32,418 bases of DNA from Apostichopus leukothele (Eukaryota; Echinodermata; Holothuroidea; Aspidochirotida; Stichopodidae). Below are positions 1 through 12,500 of the stretch, piece by piece; the first letter of the stretch is position 1; the number at the start of each line of letters is the position of its first letter. The DNA is taken from assembly GCA_010014835.2 (NCBI GenBank), contig JAAAKB020131926.1, positions 1-32,418 on the forward strand, written 5' to 3'. Made by a program: the position numbers and the translations under genes. Below the pieces are notes generated by a model. That model searched no databases, had not been told where the DNA came from, and was given only the letters and a program-made list of their open reading frames with translations.

Positions 1-262
1 TGCATACACACTTAGTGTTAATGAGACATATGAGAGGACAGTATATATGGTCCTCAGATTGGCACTTTTTGCACTACGTGAGTATGAAGTGTATAAAAAT
101 CTGAGGACTGTCCTCGCATTGTACATACACTGCATACACACTTAGTGTTAATGAGACATATGAGAGGACAGTATATATGGTCCTCAGATTGGCACTTTTT
201 GCACTACATGAGTATGAAGTGTATAAAACCATCTGAGGACAGTCCTCAGATTCGTACAAACT
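1..262. repeat. 130-bp tandem repeat, two copies, with internal hairpin arms
   Basis: Units start at 1 and 131 with tgcatacacacttagtg. Within each unit gaggaca + gtcctcagatt (split by about 9 bp of TA-rich sequence) pairs with aatctgaggac + tgtcctc about 45 bp further on, so each unit can fold back on itself. Confidence 0.85.
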
Positions 263-789
263 TTATACACACAAGGTGTTACATGTATCAAATAGAGTCC
301 AGTGTACAGCCTGCTGTCATCACATAGTGTCAGTAGCAACTTGTGATTATGAAGCAGTGTTGCAGTCTAGCTTCAGACTAGTCTGGACTACTGCATCCTC
401 AGACTTAAAATTGAATTCAAGATGCCTTGCACTAGGATCCGTCTGACTCGGCCTCCCTTCGACAACGACATGGGAGCAAGTCCAAGTGAGTCCAACCTAC
501 AATCAACCCACTGGATTAAAACAGTTTCATACCTTATCACAACAGTGTTTGATTTAATTGAATGTTTCAATTTAGGCTATACAAGTCTTCTGTATCTAGT
601 GATTTTACAGTAACTAGGGATAGCATTCCATTTCTCAACTAACCACTTGATAAAACAATCCCACAAAACAAAAGCTTGTGCATACCATGTGGTGAGGTAC
701 TGAGTGGAGACAAAAGATAGCTAACAAAAAATATATCTAGACAGTATAAAAAGTATACAAATGAAACTGACCTTTTTTCCCCTTTATTA

Positions 790-1510
790 TTACAAGATAA
801 TACAGGAACCCAAATGGTAGTCCAAAATTTCAATAACATGAAAAGTAGATGTATTGAACAAGCATTCAACTTTAACACAAGGTGACAATATCAGAACCCA
901 TATGGCAATTCAACATCTCTATGATATGATGCATATGTAGTTGCAGTTTGTTGTTAACTTTTCAGCATTCTAAATGAAATGCTAAAGTACAGACAATACT
1001 AGAACATATTCAGTAATGCAGCATTTCATTATTGACATGGTAACAACATGCACCAGTGTAGCTTTGGTTCGTTATCAACAAAGAGGTATTTGACTTTTGA
1101 TGCAAGGGAGTGAACAATATTAGAACCTTTATCTAATGCAACATTTCATAACATTGGAAGCAGATGCAACTGTAGCCATGGTATCTTGGCAATAGAGAAG
1201 TATAATGTTCAATGCAACAATACATACACTGTCAGACTGACCATATAAGGTAATGCAACATCTCAATAACATTGGAAGCAGATGAACCTGTAGGTTTGGT
1301 TTGTTGACAATAGAGTACTCTATGTAGCATTCAATGTTCAATGCAAAGAGACATTATCAGGTATAAGGTAAGGCATTATAAGGTAATATCAAACAAATAA
1401 AAGTATTAAACGTAAACTGACTAAACTAAAAGGTAAGGCATTATAAGGTAATGCACGTCTCATGCACATTGGAAGCAGATGCATGTGTAGCCATGGCTTG
1501 TTGCTTCTTT
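790..1510. repeat. Degenerate tandem repeat with about 118-bp unit
   Basis: The anchor acattggaagcagatg occurs at 1151, 1269 and 1467 and is followed each time by ctgtag/gtgtag and catgg or ttggt. Weaker related units (aataacatgaaaagtagatg near 831, gacatggtaacaacatgcac near 1035) extend it to the left. A sub-repeat aggtaaggcattataaggtaat occurs near 1367 and 1430. Nothing coding is seen. Confidence 0.65.
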
Positions 1511-1776
1511 CATGTAATTCATCACTTTCTGGAAATTACTCTTGGATTTATGCTACCATCAACTTTAGGAAATTATCATCCCTACAAACACAAGTCTGCC
1601 ACTACACTGATGGCATTACCAGAAGTGAGTACATTGTGATTAAATAGAGTAAATGCAGAGCTTCATACATCTTCATAGCGGCCTCTATTCATGGGAAGCG
1701 TTTCATTGCTCCTTTCACATCACATAAAAAACGAAACCAATATCAAACAAATAAAAGTATTAAACGTAAACTGACT
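1385..1776. repeat. Identical 38-bp direct repeat pair 354 bp apart
   Basis: The pair at 1385-1422 and 1739-1776 begins aatatcaaacaaataa and ends cgtaaactgact, without mismatch. The two copies are far more alike than the degenerate repeats around them. Confidence 0.85.
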
Positions 1777-3270
1777 TAACAGAATAAAAGCCATTCAAGA
1801 TTCCACAATAACACTTAAGAATAGTTGCAAGAGTTCTCATAATAACACTCAGATTCAGACTAGCATGGATTGTCTCCCTGGCAGTCCAATAGCTTACCCA
1901 CAGTCATAGAATGACATGAGAGATGTCACAACTGAATGTGGCCATGTAAAGCCCAAGAGAAGCAGAACTGGTAGTTGAAACCGTGTAAGAGTTTTATTCC
2001 ACTGCCACAAACATCTTAGTAGGTGCTTAGTGGGCCTGTAGCAATTAATCATGAATGATAAAAATACTGTTTTTCGCCAGCACTTTATCTCAGATCAAAC
2101 ACATGTTTGCATGCTTTTAAAGAGCTGGTGTTACTAACTGGTAGAGCTTATCAATGATAAATGACTTTTCAGTTTTACTAGAAGATGAAACAGAACTCTT
2201 TATTATCCATGTATTATACCAAACAACTTCCTCACTTGTATGCATATGAAAGCAACTGGAACATTTCTGTGAGAACAATAAAAGTGTAACTATGGCAATA
2301 CAACATTAACTTCTCCAGTTCGTTTTAACAAATATTAACAATAATTCATGTAATAATGACATGTCTTATGAAAATGTGGATAACAATTTAGAGGTATTCT
2401 GCTATGCCCTAGAGTTTCATACACAGAGGTAGACTTACTACAAGTTGGCTTATTGATAGGAAGCAGAATAGTGCAAGGACTTCAGTAATGAAACTGGAAA
2501 CATGTAACAGAAATTGAGACTTTCCCATTTTGACAACACTAAAACCATAACTGGGTAAATCAAACCACAACTTTCACAGATTCACCAGTAAACCTATGGC
2601 TATGTAGAGGACAATTCTGCATCTGCATCCTTTGGGTTGCTAATGGGAAGATAATGTGGAGAACCTTCACAATGTCCTACTTACTTTTTGCATTTTCTCC
2701 AAACTACTCCTTCTTTCTTCTTTAACTAAGAACTTGATGTATGAAAACTTTCATGTTTATTTTTTCATACAGCTTCATACAGCAGCATAATAAGATCCAG
2801 ATGACATTTTGTTCAGAAATTTTCAAGATATATTGAAAATTTTCTCTGACAACAAGAAACTTTTCATGTGGTTAATATAACCATATTTTCCAGTTTCCTA
2901 ACAAATATTCACAAGCTGATTTGTTTTGTCTCATTACTATGAGCAGGACAATCCACCATACTGTAGGTTAAGGCTGTGTAAGCTATACAGTTTCCTTTGT
3001 TGACAGTAACAGTAAAATTAGTCAGTATTTGGGGAAGTTAGTACATGTTAAGTTGGGTTAATCGTTCGGAAGCAAAACAAACTCTAGTGCTATATTGCAC
3101 AGGAAATTTAAAAACAAAATTAAGTATGTAACAGCAATGAAAACTTTACTCTCACAACAATAAACACAAAATAACGTCCCATGGCTATGCAAAGGGCAAT
3201 CCACCATACCTAAATTAAAGACTGGGTAAGCCCTACAGTTTCCACATAAGAGCCTAACATTTAGCTGTGG
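1777..3270. other. Non-coding 3' flank of SET-YR gene with decayed repeats
   Basis: I see no credible coding region here. Three related blocks contain an (a/g)ggacaatcc or gggcaatccaccatac word followed by a ctacagtttcc-like word, near 2608, 2944 and 3196. This suggests old local duplications that include the end of exon 7 (see the finding at 2690-2745). Confidence 0.5.
2756..2761 (-). terminator. Candidate AATAAA polyadenylation signal for SET-YR gene
   Basis: A minus-strand AATAAA lies about 510 bp beyond the stop codon of exon 7. It is the nearest canonical hexamer that I saw in the right orientation. The motif is common by chance in AT-rich DNA, so this is only a candidate. Confidence 0.2.
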
Positions 3271-3518
3271 CTACTTCTTGTTTTGGAATTTGCGCAAACA
3301 CCTCCTTCTTTCTGCTACTACAAAATCTTTGATAGTTGACCACTTTCTTCCCTTGAGCAGAGGGTGTTTTTGTTGTACAGCAATGCACTGTTCATAGTTT
3401 GGAGTCTGTCCACTTTCCAGCTCATTTTTGAAGTGCGCAAGCACACACTTTTTTTCCTCACATGTCCACGGCTTCCTTCTTGCATAATTTCTTTTACTTC
3501 TATCTTCACAGCTGGACA
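3271..3518 (-). CDS. Exon 7 (terminal) of SET-YR gene: Myb/SANT-like domain
   Basis: Acceptor ctctctttcaaag places GTG (Val) across the junction in phase 1, and the frame stays open for 82 codons to TAG at 3271-3273. The protein has a basic entry (RSKRNYARRKPW) followed by a Myb/SANT-like fold: Trp in KPWTCEEKKCV, the helix HFKNELESG, then a second Trp in GRKWSTIKDFV and a basic end ERRRCLRKFQNKK. As family knowledge, similar tryptophan-containing C-terminal domains follow YR domains in related predicted animal proteins. DNA binding is inferred. There is no ATG near the exon start, so it must be spliced to upstream exons rather than translated alone. Confidence 0.75.
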
Positions 3519-6500
3519 CTTTGAAAGAGAGTAGCAGTGAAAAAACTGTGATCTGTTACATGAAGGACATGAATCTCCCTTGATAAATAAAGGTTAATAA
3601 TTAATAATAAGCTGGTATTGCTCAGATCATTTCTTCAAGCCAACCATACGATTATTGAATATGCTAGATTTTTCATGATTATGAAGATATAGGACTGTGG
3701 TAATTCAACATTCAACCTTTGAACCAACGAATATACCATAAGATCATGGCCGGCACTGTGTACAAACATCGCAATGTTCCATCCACACTGCGTAGCATAC
3801 ACCTGTATGTTTTTAGTGTTGCCAAAAGGTTCTTCTAGCGCCACAGTTAAATGACATTTAACCTCCACCAAAAACAACAGGATTCATGAAGCAGAACCTT
3901 CCTATAAGAAAAACTATCAAAAAACAACTTGCTCTACCAAATAGGTTCTCTTCCAGGTGTGTGTCACTTATAGCCTGAAGGTGTACTCTCAAATGAAATT
4001 AGATGCTAGTTGATCTCATTCTAAGCAGAAACAGTCGTGGTCTAAGGCTCCTTGACTATGAGTAATTGACACTTTGAAAGAACTACTTTCAGAAGTTACC
4101 TTTTATTGCAATGTTTTACTGGCTGCTTAATCAAGCATTAAATCTAGCAATGGACCATTGCTCGGTGTGTTTTACATTCAGACTGAGGACCCCATTGTTT
4201 TTTCCATTGTTCAAATCCACGTACCCTAACCTTAACAATACCCCATAACAATAGAATTCTTTCAAGAACGTGGTGATTCTTTAGAAATCACATCCGAGGA
4301 CCTGGAATTCTTATGTTCAGGTCCTCGGTCAAATTACAAAACAAGTGCACGCACACATGTCCCATCATGACTACACAGGCTATGATAATCATCCAAACCA
4401 AAACTCTTTTGTCAAATCTGGACTTCTGCAAAATTGAGTACATCCTGGCACATATGTGGGGATAATTTCTTGCACCTTTTCTGTTACATGGCTTTATATT
4501 CATTTTGTCTGGTGATTAGGGAATGTGGTACAAATGCCACCCAATCATTTGTCTAGTTAGTGTAAACTGTCTTTAGATAACATTGAAGTCCACAGTCAAT
4601 GACTTCATTTGTACATCTTTTCAATTTCCAACTGTATCGTAATGAAAACTTTGTTATTGATACCATTAGTTCTTTTTAGAAGTTATGAAAAAAAAATAAA
4701 GATGTTACCTGCTTGTGACTGCTTTTGAGACTCCTTTTTGGTTCTTCCATCTTGGCCACAAGGAGTGCTGCTTACTGAATAGGTTTTTGAAACAGAAAAA
4801 CATAAGTTGTCTGTTTAGACATGCAATTAACTTAATTGAACATGAAGAATATGAATTAATATTAGATCCTGTCAGCCAGCCTGAGCAAGCTTTCTTTTCC
4901 CCGACAAGGTCTAACAGACCAACAGATAGTATTATGTGCCTCATATGCACCTTTAAAATTGTCTTCTATGATTTAATTGATCACTGAGTGACTCCATGGG
5001 CTAAAAGGTAGGTTGTACAAATACTGAACTCAGATACCATATTTTGGACTTGGCAGAACTCATGTGTGTTCTCACTCATGGGCACATGTTGTTACATGTC
5101 CATGCATGTACACATGGTGTGCATTATTGTATCAACAAAAAGGGATTCATGCATAATGTAAAACAATATGGTTTGCTCAACTCAGTCAAATTTTTGCAGT
5201 AAACTTTTGGGTTAAGAAGAAAAGCAAATCTGATTCATGTGATAGAATATATTAATCATATACAATTTGTTTGGTCAAATATAGGCAACAAAAAATCTGG
5301 CAAAGAATCTGGCATATGTGGGGTTGTTTGCACCTATGCAGTTGTATGGCTTTATTCATTTTGTCAGGTGATTAGGAAGGGGTGTAAATGCCACTTTGTC
5401 TCAGTCATTTGTCTTATAGTGATCTGTCTTAAGACTACATATTTCTACTGCAGTAATAAGTCTATTGTATACTGTGACTGTGCTATACAAGAATTACTTA
5501 ATTTGTACAGCTTTAAAATTTGATGATTTTATGCCAGTTCCTGTCAATGCCTACAGCTAACCAAACTAAAAAAAATCACCTGCTAGTGACTGCTTTTGAG
5601 ACAGCTTCTTAGTACTTCCAATTGGGCCAGAGGAGGTGCTGCTCACTGCAGAGGTTTCTGAAACAGAAATATATTTGTCCAGTCAGAAAACTAACTCAAT
5701 GGTAGACAAACATGAGGAATATTAATTCAAATTAGGTAATTTCAGCCAGTCATGTCACTTTATAGGCAATTCTCTGACCATAACTCTGACAAATACCATG
5801 AGATTCCCCATCTGCACAGTTAAGATAGACTGACATGGTTTAATTGATAACTGAGTGACTGCATTAGGTGGCAAAAGGTTGATATGCACCACTACTTATC
5901 CCACATACATCAGTACATGCATGTGTACTATTAAATACCTATAGAAATCAGCCAAGTTTTGTAAATAGTGTGTAGCTGCTGTAGAAATAATTTAGTACTC
6001 TCATCCCTGCCCTCAAGTAAATGAGTAACATGCACTTTGAGAAAATTACCAGCCTCTTGGTTGACACTGGGTGTTTCTTCACTTGTGTCTTCATCGTCTA
6101 ATTCTTCACAGCTTGAGTTGTCCTCATCAGCTTCATGAAACAATGAACAATTCAGGTAATATGTTATTAATGTGACTGTGTTTAATTCTTTAAGGGTTAT
6201 ACTACCACTTCACAGAGACCCTCTAAATTATGGACAGCAGCCTACAAGCCAAATCTAGCTCGTGGCATGTCCAACCCATGAGGGATGCTAAGAAAGTTTT
6301 GGTAAAAGAGCTTTATCTACCCATCCCAGCCCCTTTTGCATGACAAGGATCAATAATTTGGCTGGCAGCAAAAATGTTGCCAACCACTGCTCTAAATGGA
6401 GGCAAAAACTGATATTTTGACAGTATAAGTAACAAAAAGATGATAATCTCTCTACTTGAATCATTACAAAATTGCAATAACATTTTGGGCCGTCAGGCAA

Positions 6501-9500
6501 ATGTCCTGTGAAGGTCTACTTATTGCAGGGTTCTGTGCCCATATGTTTAGCACTTACAGTACTCATGCTGCTAAACTGTGACATCACTGTCGGTGTGGTG
6601 CCACAAAATTTCACACAAGTAACATAAATTTGTTGCATGATTACACTTCCTACATAATTAATATAGTAAAAATATCAAATGTAAGACCCAGGAGCTGTTT
6701 TTAGTTAAGTTATATATTAATCTTTACATAAAGATATGGTGTACTTACATCCTTCAAGAGAGACATCTATTTCATCCAAAGCCTTGCCTTTAAATTTGCT
6801 GATGGTACCCTCTTCCATCATGATAAGAATCTTTGATACCTTGGCTACTTGCAGTGTGCTTTCAGGCAACCGATAGAAATCTCTATGGATTCTAATGTCA
6901 TGTCCCATGTAAGCAGCAAGTAAATCCAATTCATTCTCCTTCAGAGACAGAATTTGGGACATGGTAGCTACATGCTTTCTCAGTTTGCTTGACCTAATCT
7001 GTTCTAGGTGGCTGGCACCACAATCGATGGAATACTTTCTCAAGCAGTCACTTGCTGGCACAGGCCACTGAGAATCAAAGTATGGCCTTGCAAATACATA
7101 AGGATTGTTTGATGCTACCTTGGCTGAGCTCCTTGTGGAGATTAACAAATCCACATTTTGCACCATACTTTCAGTCATTAAGATAGGGACCGTGCGACGC
7201 CGTTTCCCAGGAATCTCAACTCTGTGGAACTTCCTCACAAGTGCCTTCTCAACCTCACCTAGACTTTGGAACACTTCTTCTGGTATGTTATCCATATCAG
7301 TTGTTATTTTCTCATACTGATCTAAACGTAGCCTTTCGATCTCCCCACTTCTTCTACGGTTGAACAGATTGATATGTGCCAAAGTCATCTTACTAAGTTC
7401 ATTCCAGTTGTTTGTTGAAGTTACATCACTTTCAGCTGTTGTTTGTGTAGTTCAGTGTTGGTCTTTAGGTACTTGGTGAGTTTCTGTATGTCTGATGCCA
7501 CAGGCTGCAGCTTTGGTTTGTTTATGCTGCGTTTATCCAAAGTATATTGAGCTACGGAAGACACTGAGGAGGACCAATCATTTCTCTTAAGTGTCTGGAA
7601 CCCCTGAACCTTTGCCATCAAAGTGCTGTCACCTTTTCCACCATTGGCTTTGATAGCCTCTGAATGAACTATTGCAGCTACTTTGTCAATATCGTAGCCT
7701 ATGTTTCTGGCATAAGATGGTGTCTTGTAGTTGCTCCTTGTTTCATCAAATCCTGCAATATTCTTTACTGCTTTCACAAGAGTATCAAATTTATCAGGAT
7801 TTATGCAGTCCCTCATACATGTTACAGATGGATCAATCTTCTTTGATTCAATCAACAACTTTGCTACATCTCTCATGCGCTGGGAAATAGGAAGGGCATG
7901 GTGATCTTCAGGATGTGAGTTTAACAGCTTAGTGCCAAATGTCAAAATAACTGGATCTTTTCTAACTTCCCCTGCAACCAAATCTGCCTGCATGCGGGTC
8001 AATACCTTTGCATTTAGTGCATCCGAAGCACATTCAGAGGTAGGTAGAAACATCTTTGCTACTGCTTGAACACGGTGAACACGTTTCCTGTTGCCTCTGG
8101 ATGTGCAAACCTTTTGATGTTTCCAAAGTCCATCCTTCTTGAAACTACCATCACAATACTCACATGGCAGGTAGTCTGCTGATTCCGCCTTGTCTAATGC
8201 CGTTGGCCTTTTCCTTGGCTTTATTTGACCTTCTCCAGTGTCCCATACCAGTTTATTGTGTTTTAAATTCCCTCGGTTTCTCAAAACAGCTATCTTTGCT
8301 TTTCTATCATTTCCATGTAATGGAAGTGCATTGATTTCAACAACTAACTTTTCTTCATCATGCTTCTGAGAGCAATGACGAAAAATCTTTGCAAAAGGTT
8401 GGTCACAGTAGAGGCAGTAGTCCTTGGAATCCCATTTTCTATTACCCTGTTTGCTTTTACTTGATAGCTGCACTTGACTTGTTGTTGTAAATGCTTCGTC
8501 ATCACTTCAAGAGTCTTCCCAGTCTCCGTCATTACTTGATGAGTCTTCATCTTCAGTAAAACTTTGCTTCTTGTTAATCTTTGATTGCCTTTTGTCTGGA
8601 TATATATCTTGCTCATCTGTGTCTTCTTTAAGTACCTTTCTTTTCTTCATTTTTGCCTTTCGTTTCCTTTCAGTTTTATTTGCAGCTTTGAGCTCTTCCC
8701 CATCATTTTTCTCTGCTAGCTGCACTCCACTTGTGGTTGTGAAGTCTTCATCATCACTTGATGAATCTTCCTCTTCCACAAAATATGTCTCTTTGTAAGT
8801 TTTTGATTTTCTTCTATCTAAATCTGTAGATTCCTCATCTTTGTTGTCTTCTACAAGTAACTTTCTTTTCTTGTATACATTAGCCTTTGATTTGTTTTTC
8901 TTCTTGTGAATCTTTGACTTTATTTTAGTTTTAATTTCAATTGTGGGCTCTTCCTCATCACTTTTCTCTGCAAGCTGCACCCTACTTGTGGTTGTGAACT
9001 CTTTATCTTCACTTGACGAATATTTCTTTTTCAAAACATCTTTCTTCTGGTGAATGTTTGTATTCTTGTTAACAGTATCATCATCTGAATCTTCCTCATC
9101 CATGATACCTTTCACAAGTAACTTTCTTTTCTTGCTTGCCTTTGGCTTTTTTGTGGTTTCAGTTGCAGCTTTGGGCTCTCCTTTGTCACCTGAGGCTTCA
9201 ACTTCATACTCCTTTATCTTGTCTTCTATGTGTTCCCTACTTACAGGACTGCTTGCTCTAACATTTTCACAGAACTTTTCCGCTTCTACAATTACCTTGG
9301 AAACCTTTAACTTCTGTGTCGAAGTATCTGAAGAGTCATTTGAAGAAGCATTTGAATCATTGATATTAGACCTATCAACTGAATAATCTGGGTCATGGTC
9401 TTCCTCCAAGTCACTTAAATCACCATTCCCAGCATCGCTATCATGAGGGTAAGGATGCTGCAATGGTATTACCTCTGACAATTGTGAGTCTGAGTTGCAG

Positions 9501-12500
9501 GATTCTGGAACTTCTGCAGAAGATAATTGCAGATCTACCTCTTCTTCAATTGGAAATCCATCCCCATGAAAGGGTGATGTATCTTGGGTAACCCCATGAC
9601 AGGTACTTGAAAATGGACATGCCAATGATACTACCTCTGACATTTGTGAGTCTGAGTTGCAGGATTCTGGAACTTCTGCAGAAGTTAATTGTAGATTTAC
9701 CTCTTCCTCAACTGGAAATCCATCCCCATGATTGGGCGATGTTTCTTGGGTGACCCCACGACAGGTACGTGAAAATGGACATGGCAATGGTATTACCTGT
9801 GACAACTGGGAGTCTGAGTGGTCGGACTCTGGAGCATAAGTTGAATCTGATTCAAAATTCTCATTTTCCTTCCGTGAAATTTCTTCTGGGACTCTGACAA
9901 AAGCTGGTGGTGGAAAACAATATGAAAATGGCAATCCATAATCGTAGAGTATTTCTTCATCTGCTGGAATGTGTCGAGCTGCAAACAACTGTAGCTGTGG
10001 CTTATTGTCTGACCCTTCAACAACTTTCACTTTGCTGTTTATCTCTTTTCTACTTCTGGCGTGGTTGACTAATCGTCCAAATTTCCATGGATCATCATCC
10101 CTTGGCTCCTCTGAGGCATCAACACTGGAAGAAACAAACAAAATACTTCTTTAACAAAACCACAATTAATGACAAGATGCAAGACATAGAAGAATCATTT
10201 CTAAAGACACATTCCACCTCCTGTCTAACACTATGTTCTTTCAGCAATCCATGGAACAATGTAGCATAGCTCAACAGCTTTTACACTGCATGTACTAATG
10301 GGAACAATAACCAGAAATCTCAAGATTCAGCAATTCCTTACATAAAAATGATAGATGTACTACTAAGGTTAAGTATATGATCTCAGTTGACCTCTGACAT
10401 CTACCCAGTTTGACACACTATGAACTCAGCCATAGTACATCTACGTACATAAAGGTTTGCTTCCCATATGTTAAACTCTAATGACCTCTGATTCCCCTTA
10501 AATAAGGATTTTATATGAACGTATGAGAACTAAATACACACACAGCGACACAGCGATAAGACCCTTTGTTTGACTTACCTATGCATGTTCATGTCAAGCA
10601 AAAGTTCAAAAATAAAATGAAAATCACAAAATTCACTTTCAGCACAAAGAAGCTCTGCAAGCAGTGTACAAACCAATATGACTGTGTGTTTATGAGCCTA
10701 CAAAATGCATGCATTATTAGCACGATAAACATGCATGTTTAGGTTCTAAAGTATATGACCTCTGTAACCTTCAGATGACCTCTTTAGCATCTCAAAACCA
10801 AAGGGTTTATGAAGAGTAAATAATTGGACAAACACATGACAAAGTTCATCCGGAATGTTTTCTTATATCTGTGTGTTACTGTTGAACACAGGCGCAAGGT
10901 GACTTTTTGATTCCTTGCCAATGTGAGATGCAAGTTCTGTTTAGAACCAAACAGACTGCTTCTGAATGATACATTGCTTGTGAAGGTCTGTGCACAATTG
11001 ACCTTAGTAAAAAGAAAGCAAAGCAGGTTGACTTCAAGTCCCAAAGTCATTGTATAGTAATTGCAGATCAACTTCGTAACCCACAGGCTTTCGCAGATTG
11101 TAACACGTTATTGTGGGGGCCACCAACAGCAGATTGATAAAGTTCCTGTTCAAAGGTTTTTCTTGCATTGTACTCATAATTAAATTTTGATTTGTCTGCA
11201 AGACACAATTGTTCGCCCTTGGGCAGCTACCCACCAAGGTTGAAGAAGTTCAACCAGGCCATTTAGGGGGATTTCTTGAACCAAAATCTGACTCAAACAC
11301 GTGTACCCACACACACCTTTTGACCCTTCCCTCGTCATGAACTTCTGGTCACACCCTGGAACCCCACCAAGGGTGGCCCCCTAAGGTGTCTTAGCATCTG
11401 ACCTCTGATTGCATGGCACCTGTTGCTATGGTAATTGAGATAGCTGTGTATAGCCCAACTGGCTAAGGAATTTCAATATTTCATCCTCTCCATGGGAGCT
11501 ATTCATGTTTAAGTTTTCACTGAAAATGTGCTCAGATCTGCACTTAAATCAGTACAAACTGTGTATACTAAGTACTTCGTAAAATTGTCAACAAGCTGAA
11601 ACTTGATCTGACCTGGAACTTATTCCTAACTTAGTTTTCAACCCTTTTCAATATTTTACCTTATTGGTTCAGACTACCTCTGACATTCCAACAATCAATC
11701 TAAATCAGTATCATTTACTCATACTTTGAAACATCACGTGAAAGATCTCACAGCATTATAATGTAATGGAACATGAACTTCATTCATGCAGAGTACATTT
11801 TGTACTCATGAAATCTGACGTTACTTGAAACACATAAGCGTGCGCAGCTGCTGATAAAGAGTGTACAGAGTTGCTATTTTGTATGTCCTGCTGTAAGTTG
11901 CTACACATTATTGTTGCCCGGCTTTTCAGGCTTTTAGATTGTAAATATTGGGACCAGGACAAGAATCACTGCCAGCCTGGGCACCCAGCACATAGAAGCA
12001 AAGGAATTAGCAATCTCTATCACAGCTTTGCGAGGTAAAGTCTACCTTTCTCACATCACAATTGGCACAACCAGTACAGAATTCACATGAGCTTGATTAC
12101 ACATGGCTCTGATTTACAGTTACAGTATCTAACCACAAGGCATTGACTGTGCAGACTGTGAGCATGTATTGCATTCACAGAACAAAGATCAGACTACAGA
12201 TTCCTGTGGTTGAGTTGCATACTTTGCTAAGCAAATTAGGTATTTACAGATATATTAACGGAAGTCCAGGGCATTTACTATGTCAGAGGCACACATTCTA
12301 GTATGACAGCTTGCACTGAGCAGGTTGATACAGGGTACTGAGTAGAAAGGTCAAAGTTGATTGTAATGTACAATTGGGAGGCAAATAAACAGCGGCTATT
12401 TCTGGGGTATGTATACAGACCTGTGATACTTTCATGCTTTCCCTGCTGAATGAAATATCACAAAATATGATCGTTTTCCTGGGACTCAATACCAATATTA

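Larger units (their letters stand above)
4410..5895. repeat. Segmental tandem duplication carrying a tail exon (about 860-870 bp period)
   Basis: Copy 1 (about 4410-5010) and copy 2 (about 5270-5895) align through catatgtgggg (4452/5314), ggtgattagg (4511/5367), the exon (4709-4774/5580-5657), tcagccag (4873/5742) and gatttaattga / ggtttaattga followed by gagtgact (about 4970-4993/5838-5861). Divergence is moderate with many small indels, so the event is not very recent. It produced exons 5 and 6 of the SET-YR gene. Confidence 0.75.

Noticed and set aside
4200-4230. GTTCAAATCC, similar to a tRNA B box
   Set aside because: No A box at the proper distance and no foldable acceptor stem.
7389-7429. 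A possible 41-bp GT-AG intron that would join the two recombinase frames exactly (AAA|GTGATG ... TAAG|ATG)
   Set aside because: It restores the frame, but 41 bp is shorter than nearly all animal introns and there is no pyrimidine tract; a small indel is simpler.
7424-8473. Zinc-finger/YR frame as a separate gene with its own start
   Set aside because: It begins without an ATG, shares frame with the upstream half, and continues the same acidic repeat across the stop.
8507-8509. TGA read as selenocysteine or programmed readthrough
   Set aside because: The paralogous repeat has Ser here, the following bases (AGT) are not a strong readthrough context, and no SECIS-like element was recognised.
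8571-9386. Ser/Phe-rich plus-strand frames opposite the linker
   Set aside because: They are antisense shadows of the acidic/lysine-rich repeat codons in exon 3.
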